The position numbers were made by a program, and so were the translations under genes. From the NCBI RefSeq assembly GCF_000334155.1, contig NZ_ANNK01000083.1:1-44594 (forward strand): a stretch of DNA of 44,594 nt, given 5' to 3'. How positions within the stretch are numbered: the first letter of the stretch is position 1; each line of letters opens with the position of its first letter. The notes below the pieces were generated by a model, which saw only the letters and a program-made list of their open reading frames with translations, did not search any database and was not told where the DNA came from. Of the stretch, positions 27,306-34,959 are shown one piece after another. The DNA is from Halalkalibacterium ligniniphilum (GTDB lineage: Bacteria; Bacillota; Bacilli; Bacillales; Bacillaceae_D).

Positions 27306-27941
27306 ATGCATACAGAAATACAAGCAAGAGAGAGGATATTAATTGCAGCAAAGAAGCTATTTGCTCAAAAAGGCTACGAACAAGTAACTGTACGAGAGAT
27401 AGCCAGGGAAGCAAAATGTTCGCACACAAGTATTTATGTTTATTTTGAAGATAAAAAACAACTATTAGAAGCCTTGGCAAAAGAACCCCTTGATCGTCTA
27501 CAAAAATGTATTCAAGGAATACTAACTTCTGACAAATATACAGAGCAGGAAAAACTCATTAGACTATCTAAAGTGTTTGTTCACTTTGGTTTGAGTTATC
27601 GAAATCTGTATCATGCCTTTCTTGCATTTGAAGCAAGTCGAGTCGACGTAGAAGAGACGATTTGGGAATTAAATGAAAAACGTTTGGATTTGTTTGCCCA
27701 TTTAAAAGATGCAGTAAAAGGAGTATTCCCTGTAGCCGATGAAAAAAGTTTACTAGATCTAAGTCGGATGATTTATTTTGTTTTGCATGGAATTATTATG
27801 ACGTATAAGGATGTTGATGAACGTATAACTGGAATTATAAAACGTATATTTCCAATCATTGATAGGTCAATCACATATCTTATACAAGGAGGAAAAGTTG
27901 ATGAAAGTAATAAAAGTCTCGCCACACGTCTACAAAATTGA
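27306..27941 (+). CDS. TetR/AcrR-family transcriptional regulator
   Basis: A 211-residue TetR-type repressor. The N-terminal helix-turn-helix (ILIAAKKLFAQKGYEQVTV, then IAREAKCSHTSIYVYF, about 10-50) is typical; the C-terminal ligand-binding domain is all-helical and not assignable to a known inducer. GGGGGG provides the ribosome site. The 39-bp palindrome over its promoter implies autorepression. Its last 41 nt overlap the next gene, an MBL-fold hydrolase, which is thus its likely target. The segment is AT-rich compared with flanking core genes, consistent with transfer. Confidence 0.88.
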   Translation: MHTEIQARERILIAAKKLFAQKGYEQVTVREIAREAKCSHTSIYVYFEDKKQLLEALAKEPLDRLQKCIQGILTSDKYTEQEKLIRLSKVFVHFGLSYRNLYHAFLAFEASRVDVEETIWELNEKRLDLFAHLKDAVKGVFPVADEKSLLDLSRMIYFVLHGIIMTYKDVDERITGIIKRIFPIIDRSITYLIQGGKVDESNKSLATRLQN

Positions 27942-28560
27942 AGCGTGGTTTTTTTTGAAAATGAGTGCTTGGATTGTGAAAAAAAATAATGAAGTTTATA
28001 TAGTTGATACAGGCATGCCATTTATGGGTAAACGGATTTTAAAAGAAGCAAAGAAATTAGGAGAATTAAAAGCAGTTTTATTAACACATGGGCATTCCGA
28101 TCACGTGGGGGGGTTAAAAAAGATCTTAGGTGATAACCACACACTTCCAGTTTATAGTCATATTCTAGATATTAAACATATGGAGGGTAAAGAACCTTTT
28201 CCAGGGAGAAAGAAAAAAGAAAATCTTGTGACTCCTGGTATTGTTAAACCCTTACAACAAAACGAAGATGGTTCTTTAGAGCCTGTTGGAAGTTTAGTAC
28301 CTTATCATACACCAGGGCATTCTCCGGGACATGTAAGTTATTACCACCCAACCGACCGTGTCCTAATTGGTGGAGATTTATTTACCTCCAAGAGGGGGAA
28401 GCTAAAACAACCAATTAAGATGTTTACAGCTGATATGAGGCAAGCAGTAGAAAGTGCAAAAATTATAAAAGATTTAGAACCTAAAGTTGTAAGCATATGT
28501 CATGGAGATGATATTAAGCAGCCACATAAACAAATTAACACATACTTAACAATGAACTAA
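27901..28560 (+). CDS. MBL-fold metallo-hydrolase
   Basis: A 219-residue metallo-beta-lactamase-fold hydrolase. Metal ligands are visible: THGHSDHVGG (H63, H65, D67, H68), HTPGHSPGH near 137-145, GGDLF near 157-161 and CHGDD near 200. No signal peptide. The substrate cannot be named; related proteins include glyoxalase II-like and lactonase-like enzymes. I chose ATG 27901, preceded by AAGGAGG at 27887-27893, rather than the longer frame from 27859. The start lies inside tetR, so the two genes are cotranscribed and probably coupled. Confidence 0.88.
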   Translation: MKVIKVSPHVYKIEAWFFLKMSAWIVKKNNEVYIVDTGMPFMGKRILKEAKKLGELKAVLLTHGHSDHVGGLKKILGDNHTLPVYSHILDIKHMEGKEPFPGRKKKENLVTPGIVKPLQQNEDGSLEPVGSLVPYHTPGHSPGHVSYYHPTDRVLIGGDLFTSKRGKLKQPIKMFTADMRQAVESAKIIKDLEPKVVSICHGDDIKQPHKQINTYLTMN

Positions 28561-28920
28561 TATTTATTAATACCATCATTAGTTTTGCATAAATATCCAT
28601 AAGGTTGGTCCTTTTTATTGGATTTGGACGGGATTACCGCCTGACGTAGCCATTTAAAGGACTTTTTCTTTGCACCAAATAACTAAATTGAACATTATAA
28701 GGATGATAAATAGTTAGTCTGAATTAATGAACACGAGTACTCCTATATAATTATTAGCATATTTATATTATAAGAACATTCATTATTAGTGGCTTTTCGA
28801 ATGACGATTAAACCATCTAGCCTGTATAGTGAAATATATCAATCGGGCAATGTGATATGCTTTATAATAATAAAAGTAGATAACATTTTTGGGAGTCAAC
28901 ATACAAAAGGAGGAGTATAT
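28561..28920. other. Non-coding AT-rich gap between the MBL and STAS genes
   Basis: About 360 bp without a supported gene. The downstream frame is open from 28789, but that part has no ribosome site and an untypical composition. No confident promoter or terminator was found; TATAAT at 28863-28868 could be a -10 box for the STAS gene but has no good -35. Confidence 0.4.
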
Positions 28921-29745
28921 GTGAAAGCCTCAATTCAAGATTCAATGAAACTAAAAGAATTTTTTGAGGGAAATCGGAAGAAATTTGAGGAAGAATTATT
29001 ATCAGAGGCAGTCAATGTAAAAGATAAAATAAATGAAATTTTAACTATTGGCAATATAGACCTTGTTAATAATGCTAATAAGATAGTCGGTTATATTATT
29101 GATGGGAATGTCAAAGAGCTCCAATTGTTTGCGAAACAGGAAGGGATTGCCTGGGCAATTCATTCCATTGAATTATCATTCAAATTAGAGTGGGTGCAAG
29201 CTATCCGTAGAACGGTATGGGGTTTTATAGAACAATATAATCAATTAATTGAGGAAACAATGGCTTCAAACTTTTTTCGTCTAGAAGAGCACATTAATAC
29301 TCAAATCGATCTATTTTTAAATACGTTTTTTATCAATTATTCTACATATAAGGATTCCTTAATTAAGGCTCATAGAGAAATGGTTGAAGCTCTTTCGGTT
29401 CCCATCATTCCAATTAATGGTCAGGTCAGTATTTTGCCTTTGATCGGTTCAATGGATGAAATCCGAACTTCAATTATTGAAGAAAAAGTTTTAAATGAGA
29501 TTGGGATATCTCGTATTCAAACCTTAATTATGGATTTATCAGGAATAGGAGATATGGAACCCAAAATTATTAACCATTTAGTGAGAATTATTGACGGTAC
29601 CTCTCTAATGGGATGTAATACGGTTATTACAGGGTTGAGACCAGAAGTAGTGAGGAAAATGATAAATATAAGCCATTCCTTTGATTCTAAAACAACAACA
29701 TTTGGCACGTTACAACAAGCTTTAAAAAAATATTTACTCCACTAA
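28921..29745 (+). CDS. RsbR-family STAS-domain protein
   Basis: A 274-residue RsbR-like protein: a helical N-terminal sensory-type domain (about 1-150) and a C-terminal STAS domain (about 158-270, TLIMDLSGIGDMEPKII, then VITGLRPEVV). RsbR proteins build the stressosome with RsbS and RsbT and feed the sigma-B stress response. The usual phosphorylatable D-T after the DLSG strand reads E-P here, so that site is absent. Start: GTG 28921, after AAAGGAGG at 28906-28913; the longer frame from 28789 has no ribosome site. No rsbS or rsbT partner is nearby. It lies inside the putative element. Confidence 0.82.
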   Translation: MKASIQDSMKLKEFFEGNRKKFEEELLSEAVNVKDKINEILTIGNIDLVNNANKIVGYIIDGNVKELQLFAKQEGIAWAIHSIELSFKLEWVQAIRRTVWGFIEQYNQLIEETMASNFFRLEEHINTQIDLFLNTFFINYSTYKDSLIKAHREMVEALSVPIIPINGQVSILPLIGSMDEIRTSIIEEKVLNEIGISRIQTLIMDLSGIGDMEPKIINHLVRIIDGTSLMGCNTVITGLRPEVVRKMINISHSFDSKTTTFGTLQQALKKYLLH

Positions 29746-29944
29746 GCAAAATGTTCTTGAGGGATAGTTAAAAAATAACCTGTCCCTTCTTCGAGAGAGG
29801 GGCTTAACTTACCCATTTAACAAACGATGGAATTCGTAACTTTACCTGGTACCGCAAGTATGGATCAGGATGTATAAAATCCTTTGGTTACTTTTGTAAT
29901 TCTCCTTGATGTAGCTGTATTACTTCTTTCCTGTTCAAGATTCC

Positions 29945-30274
29945 GTGCATCCTTATCAAGGGCAACTTACTTTTGAAGAGTTACTTCAGTTCGTACACGA
30001 TTTAGGTACTCGTATTAACCATGAGTTACATCAAAGTACAGGGAAAATCCCTATTTTTGAATTCAAAAAAGAAAGGAACCCGTTACTCCAGCTACCAACT
30101 GAAAAAGTAAGAGATTCCTACCGGATCAAACGTACGCTTGTAAAAGTCAATGCGTCTTTTGAATTCGCATTCCAAGAACACAAAACCTTCCTCATGTGTA
30201 ATAAGGAAGGTTATTTAGTATGCACTTTTTTAGTATATCATGCCTTTTTTAAGTTTTTTATTGAAAACTATTGA
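29945..30274 (+). pseudogene. Relic of an IS21-type transposase (IstA C-terminal part)
   Basis: The frame beginning HPYQGQLTFEELLQFVH and continuing through INHELHQSTGKIP and LPTEKVRDSYRIKRTLVKVN resembles the C-terminal part of IstA transposases of IS21 elements. The similarity breaks off near 30165 and the rest of the frame looks random. The upstream catalytic core and the IstB partner are missing, so this is a fragment. Family assignment is from memory of the motif. Confidence 0.55.
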
Positions 30275-30275
30275 C

Positions 30276-30536
30276 AAACTATTAGCTGGTTTAGCAGAAG
30301 ACACGCTATGCCAAAAGGTGTATAAAGTGAAAATGGCAACCGATTTGCGACGCTATACAGCCCCAGATCGTGGGTCAAAAGCATGGAAAAACATTTACAA
30401 GCAACGTAGTGCAGTAGAACGCGTCATAGTTTATTTAAAAGAATTCTTTCAGCTAAACAGTGCGATATCGTGCAGGAAAAAAAAGTCAAATGTTTTATTT
30501 CTTTTTATTCGGGTAGAAAACAAGCGAACCGAATAA
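30276..30536 (+). pseudogene. Relic of a DDE-type transposase, frameshifted
   Basis: The frame contains TDLRRYTAPDRGSKAWKNIY and QRSAVERVIVYLKEFFQLN, a C-terminal block of a DDE transposase (IS4/IS1182-like) with the conserved Glu in AVERV. After FQLN the frame becomes nonsense, while the next frame reads VRYRAGKK, the expected continuation, so there is a frameshift near 30460. The N-terminal catalytic part is gone. It follows the IS21 relic directly. Confidence 0.6.
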
Positions 30537-30570
30537 TGCTTTAAAATTGAAAAATTAAGGAGGCGTTACT

Positions 30571-31410
30571 ATGTTCCGTCATCAGAAAGAATTGCAGTTT
30601 GAAATAAAGGTAGAAAAACCAGATCCTATGCTAGCTCGACAAGTACAGGAAGTTTTAGGCGGGCAATTTGGAGAAATGACGGTTATGATGCAATATCTCT
30701 TTCAAGGATTTAACTGTCGTGGAGAAGAAAAATATAAGGATATGCTAATGGATATTGGCACAGAGGAAATAGGGCATGTTGAAATGCTTTGTTCTCTTAT
30801 CAGTCAATTGTTAGATGGAGCTTCTCCGGAAGATCAAGCAGAAGCAGCGAAGGATACAACAACAGCAGCAATCATGGGTGGGATTAATCCTCAGCATTTG
30901 CTTGTGAGCGGTCTTGGTGGATTGCCAACCAACTCGAATGGTGTTCCATGGAACGGTGCGTATATCGTGGCAAGTGGAAATTTATTAGCAGATATGCGTT
31001 CAAACCTCCATGCTGAAAGCCAAGGACGCCTTCAAGTTGCACGACTGTATCATATGACAAAAGATGAAGGAGTCCGTGCGGCATTCCGTAAAATGTTGGC
31101 TCGTGATCGTTATCATCAATACCAATGGATGGTTGCCATCGCAGAGCTTGAAGAAAAAAATGGTGTTGTAGTTCCAGCTTCGTTTCCACCAGAAGCAGAA
31201 GAAGAATCACAGCAAGAGGCATATGAATTTTGGAATTTATCGGAAGGTGAAGAATCCAAAGAAGGTCCATGGGCAAAAGGGAGCGCACCGGACAACACAG
31301 GTGATTTCGTGTACGTGGCAGAACCAGTGCCTAAAGGCCAGATTCCTAATCCAGAAGTCCCTGCGACTGAATTGCATCATGACTTAGATGTTAAAGCTAA
31401 AGACAAATAG
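30571..31410 (+). CDS. Manganese catalase
   Basis: A 279-residue dimanganese catalase that breaks down hydrogen peroxide without haem. The metal ligands are in place: E35 (FGEMTVMMQY), E65/E66 and H69 (GTEEIGHVEM), E near 150 (LHAESQGR) and H near 183 (RDRYHQYQW). The family includes the spore-coat CotJC/YjqC proteins, so a coat location is possible. The C-terminal 60 residues are acidic and proline-rich, typical of the long forms. The start follows AAGGAGG. Two hairpins follow. It lies within the putative element, next to transposase relics, so acquisition is possible but not shown. Confidence 0.92.
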   Translation: MFRHQKELQFEIKVEKPDPMLARQVQEVLGGQFGEMTVMMQYLFQGFNCRGEEKYKDMLMDIGTEEIGHVEMLCSLISQLLDGASPEDQAEAAKDTTTAAIMGGINPQHLLVSGLGGLPTNSNGVPWNGAYIVASGNLLADMRSNLHAESQGRLQVARLYHMTKDEGVRAAFRKMLARDRYHQYQWMVAIAELEEKNGVVVPASFPPEAEEESQQEAYEFWNLSEGEESKEGPWAKGSAPDNTGDFVYVAEPVPKGQIPNPEVPATELHHDLDVKAKDK

Positions 31411-31434
31411 ATAGTAAACAGTTACTATCTATTT
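31405..31434 (+). terminator. AT-rich hairpin at the end of the manganese catalase gene
   Basis: A perfect 13-bp stem (AAATAGATAGTAA with TTACTATCTATTT, loop ACAG). The stem is AT-rich and only a weak T tract follows, so it may be a weak terminator or an mRNA 3' end stabiliser. Confidence 0.5.
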
Positions 31435-31532
31435 GTTCTCTATGATAAAAGTGAACAGCAGAAAACCATAAGAATGAAAGTAGCTTCATCTCTGAAAAGT
31501 TGACAGCTTGTCACAAAAAAATAAAGGATTAT

Positions 31533-31582
31533 GTAGCCAGTGTTACGCAATAATACAGTCGTACACTGGCTACGTTTTTTTT
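31533..31582 (+). terminator. Intrinsic terminator downstream of the manganese catalase gene
   Basis: GTAGCCAGTGT pairs perfectly with ACACTGGCTAC around a 19-nt loop, followed by G and eight T. Confidence 0.88.
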
Positions 31583-31720
31583 ATACGTTTTAGTTATAGA
31601 ATTAGTTTCCCAAAAAAACTTCATTAAAGGATGAACGAGCGAACGATCAATAAGCTTTGAGATACTGTGATAGAAAAAAAGTCCTCACTCAAAGAATACT
31701 AGTGTGAAACAATATAAATT

Positions 31721-31736
31721 CATGTCTTCATATTAA
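31721..31736 (+). repeat. Right copy of glnA 3'-end direct repeat (putative attR)
   Basis: An exact copy of the last 16 bp of glnA, followed (31742-31777) by AACCCTTGAAATTAGAG and a T-rich end, a diverged copy of the glnA terminator. It lies in non-coding DNA about 4.9 kb from the left copy. Confidence 0.65.
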
Positions 31737-31777
31737 GAAATAGAACCCTTGAAATTAGAGACTTGAGGATTTTTTAT

Positions 31778-32206
31778 AGATGAGGAGAAAATTAAAATCT
31801 CTAGGTATGAAAAAAGCCCATGAGATAATAAGGAACTTGAAAACTTAATGCCAGGTACTAGGGTTTAACTAAGAAAGCCAGCGCACAGCTGACGCATTGT
31901 TAAAGAATCATAGAGGCTTGGACTAAAGGGTTTTTATTGATGAGAAATGCGAACGTCACGAACGTTGATACATAGCATTTGTTTCGGAAATATCCTTCGC
32001 TTTCTGAGGTCTCACCCTTGCCTTTGCCCCGCAGGAGTTCTACGTCTATTTCCTCCGCAAAGGTTGTGCATTGTTGAGCCACGTTCTTTAAGTTTCAGCC
32101 GTAGCTGATTTCGAAACAAATTTTAAAAATCAAGAACAACAGCCGTCCCTTAAATATTTAGGAGTACATATGGTGATAGCAGAACGATAAAAAGGGGGAA
32201 AGAGCT
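31778..32206. other. Non-coding gap before the amidase gene, mostly dispersed repeat
   Basis: No supported gene. The segment 31778-31935 shows no recognisable feature; 31936-32075 is a dispersed repeat copy (listed separately); 32076-32190 has no clear promoter. The amidase ribosome site is at 32191-32198. Confidence 0.5.
31936..32075 (+). repeat. Dispersed intergenic repeat, short copy A
   Basis: About 140 bp matching 34454-34626. Shared blocks include CATAGCATT, CTCACCCTTGCCTTTG, CCCGCAGGAGT and CTACGTCTATTTCC. Copy A lacks the central palindromic block of copy B. No coding potential. The pattern resembles intergenic repeats common in Bacillaceae genomes. Confidence 0.75.
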
Positions 32207-32902
32207 TTGGTGAAGGTTTTTATTGACCCTGGTCATGGAGGAAGGGATTCTGGAGCTGTGGGGAATGGCCTGCAAGAGAAAGCATTAGTATTAACCATTT
32301 CTCGTCACATCCGCAGCATGCTACTCAACGAGTATGAAAATGTGGAAGTAAGAATGAGCCGAGAGGATGATCGCTTTATTGAACTAGGAGAGCGAGCTCG
32401 CCTTGCCAATGCTTGGCGTGCTGATTGCTTTATTTCTGTGCATATTAATGCTGGTGGTGGAGCAGGATTTGAGTCATTTGTCCATCCGAGTAGAGCAGCT
32501 AGGACCGTACAGCTACAGCAAACCATTCATCCTAAAATTGTGAGTGAAATTCAGGTCGTTGATAGAGGAATGAAAACGGCTAATTTTTCTGTTTTACGAA
32601 ATACAAGCATGCCCGCTATTCTTACAGAAAACCTTTTTATAGATAACACAGCAGATGCAGCTAAATTAAAAGACAATGACTTTTTAAGAGCCATTGCTAG
32701 AGGTCATGTGGAAGGCATTGTTTCCGCATTTAATTTAAGAAGAAAGCAAGGAGGGAATCAAGTGAACGAACCAAGCCCAACACACCAAAAGAACTGGGAG
32801 AAAGCAACGGCTAAAGGGATTTTCAATGGGGAACGCCCGAAAGAGCCTTTAACACGAGAACAACTAGCAACCATTCTTAATCGATTAGGCTTGCTCGATT
32901 AA
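32207..32902 (+). CDS. N-acetylmuramoyl-L-alanine amidase, CwlC-like
   Basis: A 231-residue Amidase_3 hydrolase that cuts the amide bond between muramic acid and the peptide stem. Zinc ligands and catalytic Glu are visible: H10 (DPGHGG), E24 (LQEKAL), H near 79 (SVHINAG) and E in LTENLF near 146. There is no signal peptide, as for CwlC-type mother-cell autolysins, which B. subtilis encodes near here. The C-terminal 45 residues (WEKATAKGIFNGERP, EPLTREQLATILNRLG) form a small wall-binding-like module seen in phage and Bacillus amidases. Starts at TTG 32207 or GTG 32210 after AAAGGGGG. A terminator follows. Confidence 0.88.
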   Translation: MVKVFIDPGHGGRDSGAVGNGLQEKALVLTISRHIRSMLLNEYENVEVRMSREDDRFIELGERARLANAWRADCFISVHINAGGGAGFESFVHPSRAARTVQLQQTIHPKIVSEIQVVDRGMKTANFSVLRNTSMPAILTENLFIDNTADAAKLKDNDFLRAIARGHVEGIVSAFNLRRKQGGNQVNEPSPTHQKNWEKATAKGIFNGERPKEPLTREQLATILNRLGLLD

Positions 32903-32977
32903 TGGGCTATCCTTTTTAGAAAAATTTCGTTCAAGCGTTTGTAGAGGTAATTTTCAACTATAAATAAAAGCTGAACC

Positions 32978-33016
32978 AAACCCCAAGCTTCTTGATGAAA
33001 AAGTTAGGGGTTTTTT
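32978..33016 (+). terminator. Intrinsic terminator of the amidase gene
   Basis: AAACCCC pairs with GGGGTTT around a partly paired 22-nt loop, followed by six T. Confidence 0.75.
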
Positions 33017-33175
33017 ATTATGATTTCTCTTGAAAGAGGTTAGAGAAAGAATACTTGCCTGGTAAATTAAGAAATGAATTATGTAAAAGTTTGTTAGTTT
33101 TTTTAAAATCTTCGATAGTCCTTCACATCTAAAATAATTTTCGGTAAATATAGAGAGAATAAAAGGAGGAGCTTC

Positions 33176-34147
33176 ATGGAAAAGCGAAGTCACTTTTTTG
33201 ATAATGCTAAATTTATTTTAATTGTCCTTGTTATTTTCGGTCATATGATTAGTCCTTATCGAAACGAGAGTGAATTTCTAGGGACAATTTACCATTTTAT
33301 TTACATTTTTCATATGCCTGCTTTTATTTTGATTACAGGATATTTTGCAAAAAATTATAAACGTAAAGGCTATTTAAAAAATCTTGCTATCAAACTATTA
33401 ATTCCTTATCTTATCTTTCAATTAGCCTATACGACTGTATTGATTGCTACAAATGATGCTGCTTTTACCATTTTTAATCCTCAATGGACGCTTTGGTTTT
33501 TAATCAGTTTGTTTTGTTGGAATGCATTTTTGTACGTGTTCCCGAAAAAGCATTATGGAATGATTCTCGCATTGCTGCTTGGATTAGGTATTGGCTACAT
33601 TGATGAAGCAGGAACGTTTTTAAGCATTTCAAGAACGTTTGTCTACTTTCCAATTTTCCTGCTCGGATTTCATTTAAAAGAAATAAATTTCAAAAAGCTA
33701 AAGCAGAAGAGTTTTCAGTTGATGGCTGCTTTTGTCTGGCTAGTTATTGCTGTTGTTAGCTATTATCTCCCAGGGGAAGCTTCAGCTTGGCTTTGGGGTT
33801 CGAAGTCATATGCAGAGATGGGCGTCGAGGGACTGTTAGGTGGAGCGATTCGTTTATTATGGTATATTGCTAGCATCATTATGATGTTTGCCTTTTTAGC
33901 TTTTGTTCCGCAAAAACGTTATATTTTCACGTCGATTGGGGCACATACATTATATATCTATTTGCTACATGGTGCCGTTATTAAGTTACTTAGAATTACG
34001 CCAATCTTTGATTGGTTCGTTGAGCATCAGCTATATATATTATTTGGAATACTTGCACTTTGCTTAGCCTTTATCTTAGCAAGCCGCCCAATTCAGAAAG
34101 TAACAAAACTAATCATAGAACCCAAATTTCGTATCCGCTCATCATAG
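33176..34147 (+). CDS. Membrane acyltransferase (acyltransferase_3 family, YkrP/YfiQ-like)
   Basis: A 323-residue polytopic membrane protein of the acyltransferase_3 family, with about ten hydrophobic segments. The N terminus (FFDNAKFILIVLVIFGHMI, then FHMPAFILITGYF) has the conserved Asp, His and Gly pattern of this family. Such proteins transfer acyl groups, often acetyl, to surface sugars or peptidoglycan; the substrate is not known here. The ATG follows AAAAGGAGGAG. It stands alone between the amidase terminator and a small sporulation-type gene. Confidence 0.82.
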   Translation: MEKRSHFFDNAKFILIVLVIFGHMISPYRNESEFLGTIYHFIYIFHMPAFILITGYFAKNYKRKGYLKNLAIKLLIPYLIFQLAYTTVLIATNDAAFTIFNPQWTLWFLISLFCWNAFLYVFPKKHYGMILALLLGLGIGYIDEAGTFLSISRTFVYFPIFLLGFHLKEINFKKLKQKSFQLMAAFVWLVIAVVSYYLPGEASAWLWGSKSYAEMGVEGLLGGAIRLLWYIASIIMMFAFLAFVPQKRYIFTSIGAHTLYIYLLHGAVIKLLRITPIFDWFVEHQLYILFGILALCLAFILASRPIQKVTKLIIEPKFRIRSS

Positions 34148-34193
34148 TTTTAATTTATAGAAAACGGATGGTTGTTGAAAAGAGAAAAACGTT

Positions 34194-34313
34194 CTATGCT
34201 TTTGGCATATTAAACCAAAATTCGACTGGAATTTTCAGCATATTCATTAAGAACATCGTCCATTCCAAATTGATCCCTTCCGCATAGCCTGTATTAGTGA
34301 AGCGTAGCTTCAT
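34194..34313 (-). pseudogene. Possible relic or small ORF with protein-like composition
   Basis: The minus strand encodes a 39-residue frame whose sequence (NTGYAEGINLEWTMFLMNML, ending EFWFNMPKA) looks like the C terminus of a real protein rather than random translation. No ribosome site precedes its ATG, and the frame upstream runs into the YjcZ-type gene on the other strand. It may be the end of a lost gene. I do not recognise the family. Confidence 0.3.
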
Positions 34314-34338
34314 AATGTAGTAAAAAGGAGGGGTTGTA

Positions 34339-34449
34339 ATGGAACATCATGGAAGAGGGTTTGCGCTAATAGTTGTCCTGTTCATTTTGTTAATCATTGT
34401 TGGTGCAAGCTGGTGTTGTAGAGGCGGCTATGGCGGCTACGGCTACTAA
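34339..34449 (+). CDS. YjcZ-family sporulation miniprotein
   Basis: A 36-residue protein: a short basic N terminus with two His (MEHHGRGFA), one transmembrane helix (LIVVLFILLIIVGASW), two Cys, and a Gly/Tyr-rich tail (GGYGGYGY). This is the layout of the YjcZ family, small hydrophobic proteins made in sporulation and linked to the spore coat. AAAGGAGGGG precedes the ATG. It was found by reading the gap and has no detected sigma-K or sigma-E promoter with correct spacing. Function unknown. Confidence 0.8.
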   Translation: MEHHGRGFALIVVLFILLIIVGASWCCRGGYGGYGY

Positions 34450-34453
34450 AAAC

Positions 34454-34626
34454 ATTGATGAGTAATCCGAACGTAGTTGATGCATAGCATTCGCTTCGGA
34501 ACTATACTTCGTTTTCCGCGGGCGGCTGGTGAGTCTCCTCGTGCTTTTCGCACTGTGGGGCCTCACCCTTGCCTTTGATCCCGCAGGAGTCTACGTCTAT
34601 TTCCTTCGCTAAGGTTGTGCCTTGTT
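34454..34626 (+). repeat. Dispersed intergenic repeat, full copy B with central palindrome
   Basis: About 173 bp matching copy A at 31936-32075, plus a central block (about 34516-34566) that folds into a long hairpin: GGTGAG with CTCACC outside, and CGTGC with GCAC around TTTTC at the tip. No coding potential. Confidence 0.75.
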
Positions 34627-34820
34627 CGCATGTTCAATCAATACACGTTCGTTATGTCCCAGCCTCTTTATTGAAGCACTAGGGTAGAAAAAAATCGTTA
34701 ATAGAACTATGCGAAACATTCATTGTTAGCTTTAAGGAAAAACGCTCATACTTGATTATGTTTATTAATCAGAAGGTTGACGCTTTATCTGCAGGTATCA
34801 GTAAGAGTTATAGGAATGAT

Positions 34821-34865
34821 AAAAAGCCACTGAAGTCCCATGAGAGTGACACCCAGTGGCTTTTT
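34821..34865. terminator. Bidirectional terminator between the YjcZ-type gene and lexA
   Basis: AAAAAGCCACTG and CAGTGGCTTTTT form a perfect 12-bp stem around a 21-nt loop; the A and T tracts let it serve both strands. It is 95 bp beyond the lexA stop. Confidence 0.85.
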
Positions 34866-34959
34866 CCACGTCTGAAAATTTATAAGTGGTAGGAATACTT
34901 AGGAATAGCTGAACATAAAATTGGAAAAAGGACAAGCAGCAAGCCTCTTACCTATAAAA

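Larger units (their letters stand above)
34450..34959. other. Non-coding gap between the YjcZ-type gene and lexA
   Basis: About 510 bp without a gene. It holds dispersed repeat copy B (34454-34626) and the bidirectional lexA terminator (34821-34865), both listed separately; 34627-34820 shows no recognisable feature. Confidence 0.55.

Noticed and set aside
28789-28920. 44-residue N-terminal extension of the STAS protein
   Set aside because: No ribosome site at 28789, whereas AAAGGAGG precedes GTG 28921.
34283-34319. CATAGCCT and CATAATGTA as sigma-K or sigma-E promoters of the YjcZ-type gene
   Set aside because: No AC or ATA element at the required distance, and the second box would put the start point on the ribosome site.
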